This document shows positions 19,783 through 32,143 of a DNA stretch of 64,000 nt, piece by piece. The stretch comes from Pseudoips prasinana (taxonomy: Eukaryota; Arthropoda; Insecta; Lepidoptera; Nolidae), in contig OX621246.1 in NCBI GenBank assembly GCA_951640165.1, forward strand, positions 9,573,001-9,637,000, read 5' to 3'. The position numbers and the translations under genes were made by a program. The notes beneath the pieces are model-generated. The model saw nothing but the letters and a program-made list of their open reading frames with translations, was not told where the DNA came from and searched no databases. Positions within the stretch are counted from its first letter, which is position 1, and each line of letters begins with the position of its first letter.

Positions 19783-21698
19783 ATATTAGATTTTTTGTAT
19801 TTTTTGTTGGTTTTTAATAGATATACTAAACCCTTAATTGGTCATAGTATATGTTCATAGGTTTTAGCTGTTATTACAACATAATAGGGTATAAAATGAG
19901 ATGGTAACTATTATACCACTGTGCTATTAAGGGTTAAAACTACTTAAAGGATTTTGAAAATTATTTCACCGTAGCTATATTATCAGCTATTTACAAGGGC
20001 TGTACCTATTTTTTTTTTCAATAAACTAGGTTTAAAGAAATGTATTATAATGTCGCACAAGGTATAAAAAATGCCTAAATTTGACGTGCGCTGCGAAAGT
20101 TATTGTTGTTACATAAAAAATAATAATAAAAGGTATTTGTTAGGTTATTAGGTCATTCGTGTTCAACATACACGTAAGCTGTATCAAACATTATAAGATC
20201 ATTATAACAATATTACCTAGCGCTATAATCCGTTATCTACCAAATAAAAATAAAATTAACACAAACGGTTTACAGACAAGCGTATAACATACATAAGTAA
20301 TATACATACAATCGTTTCAACCTCCTTCATTCGAAGTCAGTTTATGAATTGAAACTTAATTATTTTTTAATTATGATCGGAAGCTGGCCTACACACAGAT
20401 TAATAAAGACCGAGTAGAATTACTTTAAGAATTAAAACACGCTATAAATATTAACATTTATAAATATTTTGAAACATAATAATTTATATCAAGAGTAAGG
20501 CTGACCACAGAGAGAGCGATAAATCATTGCGACCGCAGCGCAACATGAAAATATTTTACCGCCCTCACTGCATCACTTAGCGTCACCTATAATTAAGTTT
20601 AATTAAGAAAAGATGGGCGCGATTAAAACACCCCGTAGCGACGAATTTAATTTGCAAATCTTAATGAAAGTTCGTCGTGTGCTCGACTCGGAGCGTCCAC
20701 AATATGATAAGCACCGACCGACGAAATGTTAATTATATCAAGTTTTAAGTGCCGCACAAACACAGCTATTTGCGATTTACTGATTAAAATAGCGCGTAAA
20801 CTAAATTTTATTGTTTGCCTTTACAGAGAAAGTCTAGATTATATAATTGCGTTAGAAAACTTTTTAGTTTCCTAGTTTAATAAACTTTAATTAGATATAT
20901 AATTCTAGGAGCGTGGAGGTTTTACCAAAGCTTTAACTATGACCTACTTTATTCTAAAACTCATTAGAAAAAGTTAACTTGCATTATAATATAACCATAG
21001 TACTCGTAATACTTATATAGAATACTCCTTTTACATTATAATCTTTTTGGGTATTTGCCATATAGTCTCATATTTTTCAGCCAGTATAAACTATAATACA
21101 ATACGGAGTGCTAGATTGGTTACCACTTTATTATAGCGTTTGGGGGTTAATCCAAAGCTGAACTTCCTGAACGTTCCATGGTTCTAATTTTCCCTTGAAC
21201 GAAAATAATAATATATAGGTTTTCTAGCCCCATATCACCTCAGCAGGAGTCCAAAATTAGGAAGGTAGCGATGGTACACCCCCATGCCTTATATAGTGCA
21301 CGTGAAGCAATTTTATAGCTGATATTTCCCCAGCCATGTTAGATTGCCGCCTTAACGGATGTTATTAGATTAAGGGCATAGAGTTCACAGCCAGTTGCTA
21401 TCAACAGTCTGTAAGTGATCGACGAGGTAGGCAGTAGGCTTCTAGGTACGGGCAGTCCATAGATGGGTTTAATTTCTGAACGTCTCTGATCCTGGTTGTA
21501 GTCATTAACACATTAACACTCTTTAAGCCATTTCAGACGCCAACTGAGTGACTTGAGCTACTGTGACAGCAGGGTAAACACTGCTCATACGATAAAGAAA
21601 GAAAGAATGCGTTTACCTACACTCGAGGGTTCGCTTGCGTACTATAATGTCCTACAGTGTTGACTAGTTTACGTTGAAATACGGCCAGTCACTATTGA
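19783..21698. other. No gene recognised
   Basis: AT-rich sequence with no frame above 60 codons that shows a domain, and no clear element. Probably intron or intergenic DNA. Confidence 0.5.
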
Positions 21699-21920
21699 CG
21701 GGCCTGTTGGCGTGGTTGGCAAATGCTTGCTTTTCACGCCGGAGGTAGTGGGTTTGATTCCCTCCCGGGACAAATATTTGTGTGCATCAACATGTCTGTT
21801 TGTCCTGAGTCTGGGTGTAATTATCTATATAAGTATGTATTTACAAAATGAAAAGTAGTCTATGTAGTATATCACTTATCTGGTTTCCATAGTACAAGCT
21901 CTGCTTAGTTTGGGATCAGA
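21699..21920 (+). mobile_element. tRNA-derived SINE, 5' part (split by the CR1-like element)
   Basis: It has an A box (GTTGGCGTGGTTGGCAAATG), a B box (GGGTTTGATTCCCTCCC), TGTGTGCATCAACATGTCTG, TATATAAGTATGTATTTACA, CTGGTTTCCATAGTACAAGC and CTGCTTAGTTTGGGATCAGA. The family would continue TGGCCGTGTG; instead the CR1-like tail begins. The continuation is found at 26753. Confidence 0.9.
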
Positions 21921-21940
21921 ATCAGAATCAGAATCAGAAT
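21914..21940. repeat. Hexamer tail of the CR1-like element next to the target site
   Basis: Three to four ATCAGA units (ATTCTG/TCTGAT on the element strand) form the 3' end of the element. The first copy overlaps the target duplication GATCAGA, so tail and target share sequence. Confidence 0.85.
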
Positions 21941-22275
21941 AGTTTATTTGTAAAACATAGGTTTAGAACATATACATTAATCATACATGTCAAGGTCTTA
22001 AATAATTATTTGTTACACTATGTTTTGTCATTGATGACATACAAATACAATCAAATACATAAAAAAAAATATACATCAAAAACCATTAAATAAACAAAAT
22101 TACTACAAAAATGTCATAACAAATTAATATGTAAGAAATTATAATAAACAATAATGAGTAAATTAATTAAAGTGATTTATCATTTAAATATTCATCTAAG
22201 GTATAATAACATTTCTCAGTCAATAGTTTGTGAAGACATTTTTTGAACATCTTTAATGGCATACACATTATGGTA

Positions 22276-25032
22276 TCATAAATCAGGTATTTTATTATAA
22301 ATTTTGGGAGCAACACCAAAGAAGCTCTTTTTCATCAATGCAGTATTACATTTTACCATACACAGGTTATTTTTATATTGACTTCGAATTGGAGTCTTCT
22401 TAACTGCTGAAAATTTTGTGAACAAATGGGGATTGGATTTTATAAATAATGCTGTTTCAAATATGTACATAGCTGGTAACGTTAATATTTTAAATTTCTT
22501 GAAGTAGGGAACGCAGCTATCTGTTGGCTTTAAATTACACATTGATCTTATGCACCTTTTTTGTATTCTAAATACCAGTTCCCTATCTGTTGAATGCCCC
22601 CAGAAAACAATACCATAACGTAAGATAGAGACAACGAGTCCATGATAAGCTGTCAGCAGAGTCTCAGTATTTACTTTCTTTGAAAGTTGGAATAGTAGAT
22701 ACGCAGATTTACTCAGTCGTTTGCAAATTTCTTCCAGGTGAGGTTTCCAAGTTAATTTGTGGTCTACCGTTATTCCTAAGAATTTTGTACTCGTAACTTC
22801 TTTTATTTGAAAGTTATCATATGTAATATTTAGTGGTGGATGTTCACGACGCTGGTGAAACTGTATAATTTTAGTTTTATTCAAGTTAATTACCAGATTA
22901 TTATGATTAAGCCAGTTTATAATGTTCTTAAGTGAGTTATTGATGTCATTTCGATATTCTTTTGGATCAGAGCATTCTATGATAGCTGTACTGTCATCTG
23001 CAAAAAGTACCATTTTATTTCTCGATTTTTTTGGGAGGTCATTAATATATATTAGGAATAGAGGAGGCCCCAGTACGCTACCTTGAGGTACACCATATCT
23101 AACAGATCTTGCTTCAGAGACGTACGTAGTTTCTAATTTGCTCGTAGGACAAATTCTTGAGATTTCTGTACATTGTGTCCTATCACTCAGATATGATTCT
23201 AAGAGTTTATAGATGTTTCCTCGAATGCCGTACCCGTGTAACTTTTTTAACAAGATCTTATGATCTACAAAGTCGAAGGCTTTTGTCATATCCGTGAAGA
23301 TGGAGGATACAGGATTTCTTTTATCTACAGAAGTCATTATATTTGATAGTAGGTCAAATAGTGCCATATTAATATTAGTGTTTTTCCTAAATCCTTTTTG
23401 TTCACTGCAAAATAACTGAAATTTTTCGAAATACGTATATATAGATTTATATATAATTTTTTCGATAATCTTTGAGAAAACTGGTAGTTTTGCAATTGGC
23501 CTGTAATTTTTTACGTCGGTTTTATCATGATTTTTATAAATGGGTTTAATAACCACCTTCTTGAGTTTGGTTGGAAATGTGCCATCGGAAATGCAAAGAT
23601 TAATTATATGTGATAATGGTGCCGCTATTATTTCTTTTACGTCCTTAATTACTTTGGTTGATATGCCATCGTATCCTACAGTAGTGGTATTTTTAAGACT
23701 GTTTATTACGTTTATAATGTCAGTATCCGAAACTGGTAGCATAAAAAGTGATTGCAAAGTAGAATTTTTAATAACATAATTACTAGTATTATTAAAATTT
23801 GTGTGTGAATGATTTTCTATTATCTCTATAAAATATTTATTAAATTCATTCGCAATATCTAGGGGAAAAGTTAAGTTATCACTTTGTATAGTTAATATTT
23901 GTTCTTGCGGCAAACATACTTTGGATTTGTTAATAACTTGCCAAGCAGCTTTTGATTTATTTTGAGACGTATTTATGTAGTGGTTGTTTTTGGCTTTCTG
24001 TGTTAAATTTATTATTTTTCTATAGCGCGTGGAATAATTTTTAAAAACAAGTCTATTTTTTGTTGTTGGATTAAGCCTATATGTCCATAGTAACTGCCTC
24101 TGTTTTCTACTGCATATTTTTATTCCATTTGAAAGCCATTTCGTTTTTTTGCAAGTATGAATGGTTACAATTTTGTTTGGAAAGCACAGTTTGTATAGCA
24201 ACGTAAAGTCATCTATAAAATTATCATACGATTCATTTGCGTCTTTAGCTTTGTATACTAGATGAAAAGATAACTTCTTAAGATGATTTTTGAATTTAGT
24301 TAAGTTATCTACTGAGATTTCTTGTTTTTTTGTTTTCCAATATTTAAGCGTACAGGTTTTTTTAATAGGAACTTGGAGTAACTGTGACGTGTGGTCCGAT
24401 AGAACTAAATCAATTATTTCAGCTTTACGATCTCTTCGGTAAGAGTGAGCAAAATTATCTATGCAGGAGTTACTGATTAATCTAGTTGGTTTATGGAGTG
24501 CTAATTTTAGATTATATTGCAAGAGAAAGGTTTCAAATTCTAATGTAATTTTATTTCTTTTTAACACATCAATATTAAAGTCTCCAGTCAATATAATTCT
24601 TTTATTTATAGATAAGCAAAGTTTCCGTAATATAATATCTAATTTTTCATAAAATACATTATAGTTATATTTTGGAATTCTGTATAGACATATGACAACA
24701 ATATTATAAGATACTCGTATAAGTTCAATACCACAACATTCGAAGACGCCTGTTATTGATTGCTTTGCTACATCAGTTAATTCTCTAAAATGCAGTCCTG
24801 TTCTTACAAAAATACAAGTTCCTCCACGTTTCACACCTCTGGTGTAGAAAGCTGCTGGGCAGAAGTTAGGTATATGCAGTATATTTTCATAGCCTGTTTC
24901 TATAAAATGCTCTGTTATACAGATGACATCTATCTTTGACCCCTTGCTATAAAGCTCTTCTAATTTTACTACTAACAAGTCTGATTTATTTATGAGCCCT
25001 GCTATATTCTGATGTAGAATGGTAAGGTATAG
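22276..25032 (-). CDS. ORF2 of the CR1-like element: endonuclease and reverse transcriptase
   Basis: The frame is open for 918 codons from just after the ORF1 stop. Counting from the Leu at 24978, the APE-type endonuclease fills about the first 200 residues: LHQNIAGL lies just upstream, TEH near 20, LTGDFN near 130 and SDH near 193, covering the expected metal and catalytic residues. The reverse transcriptase follows, with NYRPIAKLP near 490, GVPQGSVLGP near 630 and the catalytic FADDS near 659. The C-terminal 200 residues are the usual domain of jockey/CR1 proteins. There is no RNase H. No ATG occurs before the endonuclease, so expression needs read-through, reinitiation, or a lost start (ATT at the ACC-ATT-CTA-CAT-CAG site). 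No internal stop is present. Confidence 0.9.
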   Translation of the reverse strand, partial: LYLTILHQNIAGLINKSDLLVVKLEELYSKGSKIDVICITEHFIETGYENILHIPNFCPAAFYTRGVKRGGTCIFVRTGLHFRELTDVAKQSITGVFECCGIELIRVSYNIVVICLYRIPKYNYNVFYEKLDIILRKLCLSINKRIILTGDFNIDVLKRNKITLEFETFLLQYNLKLALHKPTRLISNSCIDNFAHSYRRDRKAEIIDLVLSDHTSQLLQVPIKKTCTLKYWKTKKQEISVDNLTKFKNHLKKLSFHLVYKAKDANESYDNFIDDFTLLYKLCFPNKIVTIHTCKKTKWLSNGIKICSRKQRQLLWTYRLNPTTKNRLVFKNYSTRYRKIINLTQKAKNNHYINTSQNKSKAAWQVINKSKVCLPQEQILTIQSDNLTFPLDIANEFNKYFIEIIENHSHTNFNNTSNYVIKNSTLQSLFMLPVSDTDIINVINSLKNTTTVGYDGISTKVIKDVKEIIAAPLSHIINLCISDGTFPTKLKKVVIKPIYKNHDKTDVKNYRPIAKLPVFSKIIEKIIYKSIYTYFEKFQLFCSEQKGFRKNTNINMALFDLLSNIMTSVDKRNPVSSIFTDMTKAFDFVDHKILLKKLHGYGIRGNIYKLLESYLSDRTQCTEISRICPTSKLETTYVSEARSVRYGVPQGSVLGPPLFLIYINDLPKKSRNKMVLFADDSTAIIECSDPKEYRNDINNSLKNIINWLNHNNLVINLNKTKIIQFHQRREHPPLNITYDNFQIKEVTSTKFLGITVDHKLTWKPHLEEICKRLSKSAYLLFQLSKKVNTETLLTAYHGLVVSILRYGIVFWGHSTDRELVFRIQKRCIRSMCNLKPTDSCVPYFKKFKILTLPAMYIFETALFIKSNPHLFTKFSAVKKTPIRSQYKNNLCMVKCNTALMKKSFFGVAPKIYNKIPDL

Positions 25033-26162
25033 TTATAGAAAAAACTGACTCGGTATTGTATTTGTCGATATTGGTAATTCAGTACTATTTTCTAGGGAAC
25101 AATCAACTTGTGAGTGTCTAGGATCAAGGACGTTTACATTATCTAGGTCTAGGATAAAATCTTGCAGATCTGAGATAACTCTCATAAAGCCTTTATTGTT
25201 CAGGTGCCCATGTTGCTGGTTATACGTATCCCACGTGTATGGAAGATTTAGATTTGAATCCAGTATAAATGCGTAATTGTAAGTCTCAACATCCATGTAA
25301 ATTAAATTGTTGAAAGTATCTACTCTGCTATTAAACATTATGTTGGTATTGTCCATATATTTAAAAGTTGGTAGGCATATTATGAAGTTAGTATGATTTA
25401 GTGCTAATAGTTGATTACGAATATAAGTAACTAACTCTATATAATTATGCGTTTTTCTGAAGTCCTCTTCACCAATAAATACAATACAATAATCTAAGTG
25501 AGTGAAGTTACGGACTTTTAAATCAATATCCTTTAAAATATGTTTAATTCCACATCCAGGAGTACGGTAGTGACACATATTAAAGTTCCCTAAATGAGTT
25601 CTTTCACTCATCGTATATATTCTATTGGATGTTTCATTGCTCAAAATACATATGTTATGTTTTACAACTAGAGGTATATGGTCAGGGGATTTCACGCTAC
25701 TATTATTACACGAGATGACGTCTTGAGTAGTTCTAGTGCCAATGTTAACTTGACGTGCGCTGAGTTATTCGTTAAACTTTCCGAAGTCTGCGTCTGTTTT
25801 GTTTTAGTACGGACGGTATCAATAACAGTCTTCTTTTTTGGTGTTTGAGCTTTGAACTTCAGTGGACTACTGGCGATTACTTTGTAAGTTTTATTATTTT
25901 CCATTAAATCAATATTACTTTGCTTCAACTTACTATTTTCTAATGACAATAATTCTATTTCTTTGTGCGCACTTTGTAATTCAATTTTAAGATCTTCTAT
26001 TTCTTTCTTATAATTAGTAATTTGTAAGTTTTCCTCCTCATCTTCAGACATATCCGGCACTGAGTTAGAGGTATAATCCATCGTTTGGGAGATTATGTCG
26101 CTGTTGTCCGGTTCCGATTCGGTGCGTTTTTTTCGGTGGGTTATATTCCCAAAGAAATTCAT
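25033..26162 (-). pseudogene. ORF1 of the CR1-like element, one frameshift
   Basis: The likely start is the ATG at 26160-26162 (MNFFGNITHRKKR). The first part is acidic and then forms a coiled coil (about residues 45-90, with heptads such as YKKEIEDLKIELQSAHKEIE). It ends in a basic, Lys/Thr-rich stretch. This frame stops at 25692-25694. A second frame, open from about 25750 to 25033, carries NICILSNE, GCGIKHIL, CIVFIGEEDF, and GHLNNKGF near the end, as in the SGNH esterase-like domain of CR1 ORF1 proteins. The two frames overlap and read on smoothly, so one base was probably gained or lost between 25692 and 25752. Confidence 0.8.
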
Positions 26163-26752
26163 TATAGTAAGTAAATCGAGTTGAGAATTCAAAATAATTA
26201 ATATCACTGTGGGATATGAACTCACGTTGTTCTGTTGTTGTAAAAATCAACGTTTTCCAGTATTCCGTGGATTTTATAATTAACTGGCCACACCAAATTT
26301 AAAATCCTCCCGTGTAACACAACCTTTATTGTCTGTGGTCGTTCTTTAGTTCATCATTATGTCACTGTAGAAGTAAACAATGAATTCGAATAATTTCTCA
26401 AACTGTTTTTATGATGTTATTAAGAGTAAAATCACAGGTTTGTATTATTTAGCACACTATTCAGTCACCATCTGCTGTATTTAAGTGAATTCTGAAGTGA
26501 ACGGTGAATTCAGATTCAATCTCACCACTGTTGTTTATGTCGGCGAAGATACGTTATAATTTTAAAGTATTTTTTTTTTTCACATTATTTGCCAGCACAG
26601 TGTGTTACAAACATTATATACACTTCACTTTCACAATACTTATAGTTGGAACACGTTTAAAGCTATTTTACTATCAAAGAAGTATTTTTTACGAATTAAA
26701 TATACGGATCTAATGTTCATTATTCAACTGACAGCTGTCACTTTTTTTAGTT

Positions 26753-26805
26753 GATCAGATGGCCGTGTGTAAATAATGTCCCAGGATATGATTATTATTA
26801 TTAAA
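26753..26805 (+). mobile_element. tRNA-derived SINE, 3' end (split by the CR1-like element)
   Basis: It reads GATCAGATGGCCGTGTGTAA, ATAATGTCCCAGGATATG and then ATT repeats. This completes the SINE begun at 21699 once one copy of GATCAGA is removed. Confidence 0.9.
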
Positions 26806-29800
26806 TAAAACATAAACGTTGAAATAATTCACATTGTAAAAACTCCCACAATTTCCTCACATTTTTACAAGAAATACACATCTTATTTCTCTTTTACTAA
26901 TTAAAATCCACTTTATTTATTTTATTTCATAAAACATATTAATGAAATAGAAATGGCTTCTCTCAAAATTCAACAACAATTAAATCCGTCCATCTTTATT
27001 CTGGAATGTTAATAATTTCAATTTTAATGCCATTATGCACTTCACAAGAGATGAGGTGAGAAAGTAATTTAAATTCAGTTAGAGCCAGCCCACGACACTT
27101 GGGTTCTTTTAATCTCATTAATTTTAATTTATTTGAGTAAATTATTTCTCCTCCGTTGACTCGAATATTTCGTAGTTTATTGTGTTGATGGATAAAATCG
27201 CAGCGTTCCGGGACCAAGAAAACGTGGAGCCGGTGGTCGGCTTGTCTCAAGCGAGTTATAAGTCGGGCGAAGTGAACTTAAAATGGGATTAAATTAATTT
27301 AATGGTTCGAGACACAATTACTTTGTATTATATACTGTAGAATCATGAAAGGAGATATCTATACCAGGCCTACTGTAACGATCGCATTTTCCTTTAGAAA
27401 CACAATATGCGCTCGGAATGATATTATATCTCGGATTTACGTATATTGTAACTTCTAGGGAATTAGAAAAGGAATTATAGTTTTGGACTGGTATATATTC
27501 AGTCCAAAAAAGTAGTGTAGGTAGTTATCAGACGAGTAGAAAGGCCGTTAAGGCGTCGCGACCGCCATTACCTTCTATGGACCTTTAAATTTGAAGTTAC
27601 TGCCTTTGACGGCATTGTAATTAACGCAATTTTTAATTATAGTTTTCATCAAGGATATGGTGATGTAAATCAACCTTAACAGGTAAAGATATGCCATCGC
27701 GGAGTCTTTTCTAGGATTTAAGAAAAACTAAAATTTATCTCATTCATCATTTTTATATATCTCTTAATCGTAAGTTTTGATCTGCGTAAGCTATGTAAAT
27801 TCATTTTTCGACGACTCGGTTGCCTTTTTTTTAAATATATAAACTTAATTAACTTTCCGCGAAATATTATAACCAGTATAACCGAATACTCTCAGTTCCA
27901 TAGGAAATACTGCATCGTGTGGACTTGAGACGGCCAATCCTGCAGCTCCGAGTGGGATGCTAGGTTGGAGGGTAGGTCTGTAATGTACTTAAGGTATGCG
28001 TATGCCATACTAGTAGCCATCTTACTAATGCTGATTTGGCTGAATACTCAAAAGGAAATAAAATTGCGTTCAACATTTAAGATCAACAAACTAAAAACAG
28101 ATAAGTATACCAGTGTTGGTAGGATTGAATGATCCACTTTACTTGGCTACCACTCTCACATATCAGTTCAGCATACTATATCGCTACGTGTGAGGTGGGT
28201 GAGGCCGGAGGGAAATGCCAGTGTAATTTGTTTACTATAGGACTAAAAAGTGTAACAGGTAATTGGATAGTTTTAATTTAGGTTCTCAATCTGTAGCATA
28301 TTATTATTTAAACGAGACTACGATCACACGTAGTGACAAAAAATATCATCACTTTTGTTTAATGCCTGGCCCTCACTAAATATCATAGTAAGAGCGGTAA
28401 TAAATCACCACGAAATTAATTGCTATCTAATCTTAATATCACATAACCGTAGTATCGTAACCACATCTAAATCCAAATATTAATAATTCACAAACGTATC
28501 AACGCTTCGTAATCCGGCAATGACACTCGGTTTAACTAAACTGGTTCTATTGATTTAATGTGTATAAAAATAATTAAGACTCTATGGTCGAATTTGGATG
28601 ATGACGGCCAGTTTCAATAGCGACTAGCAATTTGCGTGGGACATAGTGTGCGCAAACACAGCGACACTTTCTATTCTAGAAAGAGGAAAGAGGTCAGGTA
28701 GGACCGACGGCTTTACATTCTTTCTGACATGCATGCGTGCAATTGCTATGGTCAGGTATTAGGAGTCCTCAAGAACCTCTGCTGGTTCGGCGTTGTAAAC
28801 TCCCGATGATCTCATATTGTACAGTTTCAGAGGAAGTTCCTCCAACGTACACTGATGCCGTGGAATACTAAATAATAATATAAATAAGATATAGCTTGGG
28901 GGTCCTCAAAACAGGTTTCTGCTGTGTCAATCATTGGAAAAAGTGTTCTGCTGGGTCAATAACGAATATATGAGACCTCATGTGTAACAACCCATTGTAA
29001 GCTGCGGGCACTAATTACCACCAAGTGAACGATATACTTATTTTAATCAGTTGTATAATACAACGGGGATAATGGGGTGTCAACGTGTCCATTATTAGAC
29101 TCACTCTGTCAGATTTTTTTCGTATGTGGCAGGTCGACTATTCTTTTAAGCAACTCGTACATATAGCTATTCTCCACAAGCAGGATTTCAAAAATTTTAT
29201 ACGGTAAACATTTTTTTCTGTACTTGGTAATTGTTTTAGTGTTATTTATTTAGTAAATGGAATTTGTATTGACATGTAAAGATTTGTGCCAGAATATTTT
29301 GGACATTTTAAACTGTAACAACCTGTGACCACAACATTCTTACAAATAAATATTTCTATTATATTCTAAAAAAAATTCACCTATTTCATAATAATTTCGC
29401 CCGCCCGCTCACTGGTATGCTCGCCTGCTATCCACTGTGGATTAGCACTTAGAATATATCTCGTTCTAAAATTATGCTGTCAATGTGTAGATCGAGATCG
29501 ACCAATTTCGTAACAATATTGTGTTACGCACACATGTAAGTAATCTTGTAACATAACAAGATAACTTACATTTTCATATTAATATTGAATTTCATAGAAA
29601 CCATGTTAGATGAACTCGAACCGATACTGACAATAAATCAGCTTTGTTATAAGTCAACCAATGCAAAGTTATTTGATATCACAAACGAAATTGGATTTTG
29701 TAAGTATTGAGAGAATTGTGTTAGCTCGATTTAATTTAGCCATTTCAGAGAGGAAAGCCAGATTCATTCCTAACGGCCTAAGAAATAATAGTCCAATCAA

Positions 29801-31103
29801 AACCTGTACCTGTATAGCGTACTTACCCTAAACCTTTACTTAATTGAAACCCATTTATCAAATTGATATCCTTATTATTGAATTAGTCGATACAGTTTTA
29901 TTGCAAAATAATACAAAAAGAAAAGAACTGAAGTAAGCAAAGTAAAATCTAGGCAGTCATCATTTAGAACTGTCGAATCTCCTAAATGATACTATCAAAA
30001 GTATTAAGGTTATGTAGTAACCACAAAAGGAGGTAGCGACTAAATTCATCTGCTTAATTAGCCATTAATATAGGGCTGTCATTTACGCTTAGGCACTACG
30101 TAAAGTAAGCGAAATGTCTTTATTTTACTTCATTTGTTTTTATTCTCCTTTACAATATTTGTTTAACACACACACACATATTCTAGGTTATTGAGATTAT
30201 TAGAGAACATCAAACTACATCTCTCAGCGCACTCTACAGAATTTTATGAAATTGTTTTTTACAAGCAGTTTGGCTATGGAATTTACTTCCTATAGAAATA
30301 AGGCTTGAACAAACATTGGCTACTTTTTATTGCTTTAAATATCTTGATCACTTTCCTTTTCTACTCTTATCTTGTTTCCGTAATTCCTTATTTGAACAGA
30401 CATATAATATGTTATTATGGATCGGCAAAGTAATAGTTAAAAAAAAAGAGATGCTCAATTGAACAACTTAAATCAATTATCGCTTCTAATCATTACGATG
30501 AAAAAAAATAGGACAATGAAAATAAAATTAATCTATGACAATCACAATGACAATAGACAACCATCTGTCACGACCGAAAATCAGGTAAAAGTGCACTGGC
30601 CAAGAGCGAGGTTTTAATAAAAATATAATATTTACATGGATTAAATTAGGATAATAATTAATTTATATTGTATCTATAATGTACTACTTCTAAATTCAAT
30701 AGTTAATGACGCACGTAAAGTGCACAATAAGTACACTTTTGGTAAATACAACTACTACGGGTAGTAGATAGACGCCATTATGATTCCGTACATAAAATGT
30801 ACCATCGTCACATTCGCGACCAGAATATGTTGCGTGGGAACCCTGACACCGCAGGTTGTTAGCTTTATAGCTCGGGTTTAAGCACCACCTTTATTGGAAA
30901 TAATCTTTTTATATGACAGACCGTAATTATAAACGTCGCAAAGACAATGGTTTACGATTGTTCGTCGCTAAATTAACCACTAAAACTTACGTGAATTTAG
31001 GCCTTATGGAGACTTGATGTGGTAAGTTCGCTTGTTTGTATGTATGACTGAAACATACAAAGTTTTAGGTAATTTGAGTTTACCGTACGCATTGGTTGTT
31101 ATG
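26806..31103. other. No gene recognised
   Basis: AT-rich, low in long frames. The 84-codon minus frame at 26996-27250 has no domain or splice context. No mobile element can be named with confidence here. Confidence 0.5.
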
Positions 31104-31368
31104 CTGCCTGCTGTGTGGTGACGGCGACATATATCAGAATCAGAATATCATCACCCCATCTCATCCCGTGGGGGGCGTAGAAGTCGACCCGAGGGAATAT
31201 CTACCAGAGGATGGGCAGCAGCCTCCTTCTGATGACTATGACCATCTTACTGCGATCGCCAACCCGCCTGCCAAGCGTGGCGATTATGGCATATCCCCCA
31301 AGACGATTCTTGAGGGAGGCTTGTCCAGCAGTGGACTTATTTGGCTGTAATGATGATGATGATGATGA
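31104..31368 (+). mobile_element. Short retroelement with an RTE-like tail
   Basis: The copy runs from about GTGACGGCGACATATAT through GCGATCGCCAACCCGCCTGC and CAAGCGTGGCGATTATGGCA, and ends GAGGGAGGCTTGTCCAGCAG, TGGACTTATTTGGCTGTAAT and a run of GAT units. A related copy lies at 40075-40318. The end closely resembles the RTE end at 15546-15660, so it probably borrows RTE enzymes. The frames of 84 and 67 codons are not taken as genes. Confidence 0.6.
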
Positions 31369-32143
31369 TTGGTTGTTATATAGTTGTTCAGAATCGTTAC
31401 TACATCATTATTAACGTAAAATACATTAAATATGAACAAAATAAATTTAGTATGTTCACGTTGCGAGCAGTTGATCGACACTATGGAAATGCTATTTCGG
31501 ATTTTTAGAATACCATAGTCATCAAGGAACTGTTATTGTTCCCCCATGTCCGTCCGTCTGTCCCTCTGCAGATTAACACAGAACTCACACATAGTACTAA
31601 AAATATGTAATTTTGAATAGACAAACTGAAAAACAGGTGAAAAAAAAAATTAAGAAACATCTTTAAGGTACGTCCTGTACACAAAAAGTTGGGATTGTTT
31701 TTCTCGTGCACTCCAATGTTTGTGGCATGGTTATGGGCCTCTGAATTCATTTAAAAATGTGTCCCTCGCCATACCTCCATAATAAAACACATTTAATCAC
31801 TTTTGATAAATATGTACTTTGAACGAATACCGTTTCAAACAGTATACTGACTAGTTTTTAGATATCCTTAATTTATCGTTAGCCGTTAAGAATTAATTAA
31901 ATATTCCTACTTTGTAACAACAAAAATGCCCTCTGCGTAGTCCACATTATTGTAATGGGTAACTACATAACCCGCTGTTAACAAGACACTTAGTAGGATA
32001 AGCACTTAGCTGGGTTTATTATTTCATTTTTATTTTCATCTAATAACGATAGTGAAAAATTAACAAACCTAATCCAAATATTATTTTTGTATTTGTTATC
32101 TAAATACTTAGGGTGGCTCATGTCGCAAATCACAAGGAACTTT

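Larger units (their letters stand above)
21921..26752 (-). mobile_element. CR1-like non-LTR retrotransposon, near full length
   Basis: The element is about 4.8 kb and lies in minus orientation inside a SINE. The duplication GATCAGA flanks it (21914-21920 and 26753-26759). In element order it has a 5' UTR of about 590 bases, ORF1 with a coiled coil and an esterase-like domain, ORF2 with endonuclease and reverse transcriptase, a 3' UTR of about 330 bases, and a hexamer tail. An ORF1 with an SGNH-type esterase domain and a short repeated tail instead of poly(A) fit the CR1 group (CR1, Zenon and relatives). ORF1 has a frameshift, so this copy is probably not fully autonomous. Confidence 0.9.

Noticed and set aside
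23540..24652. Plus-strand frames inside the CR1-like ORF2
   Set aside because: They are antisense shadows of a long open frame with clear protein motifs.
26996..27250. 84-codon minus frame
   Set aside because: No domain, no splice context, no conservation that can be judged; likely chance.
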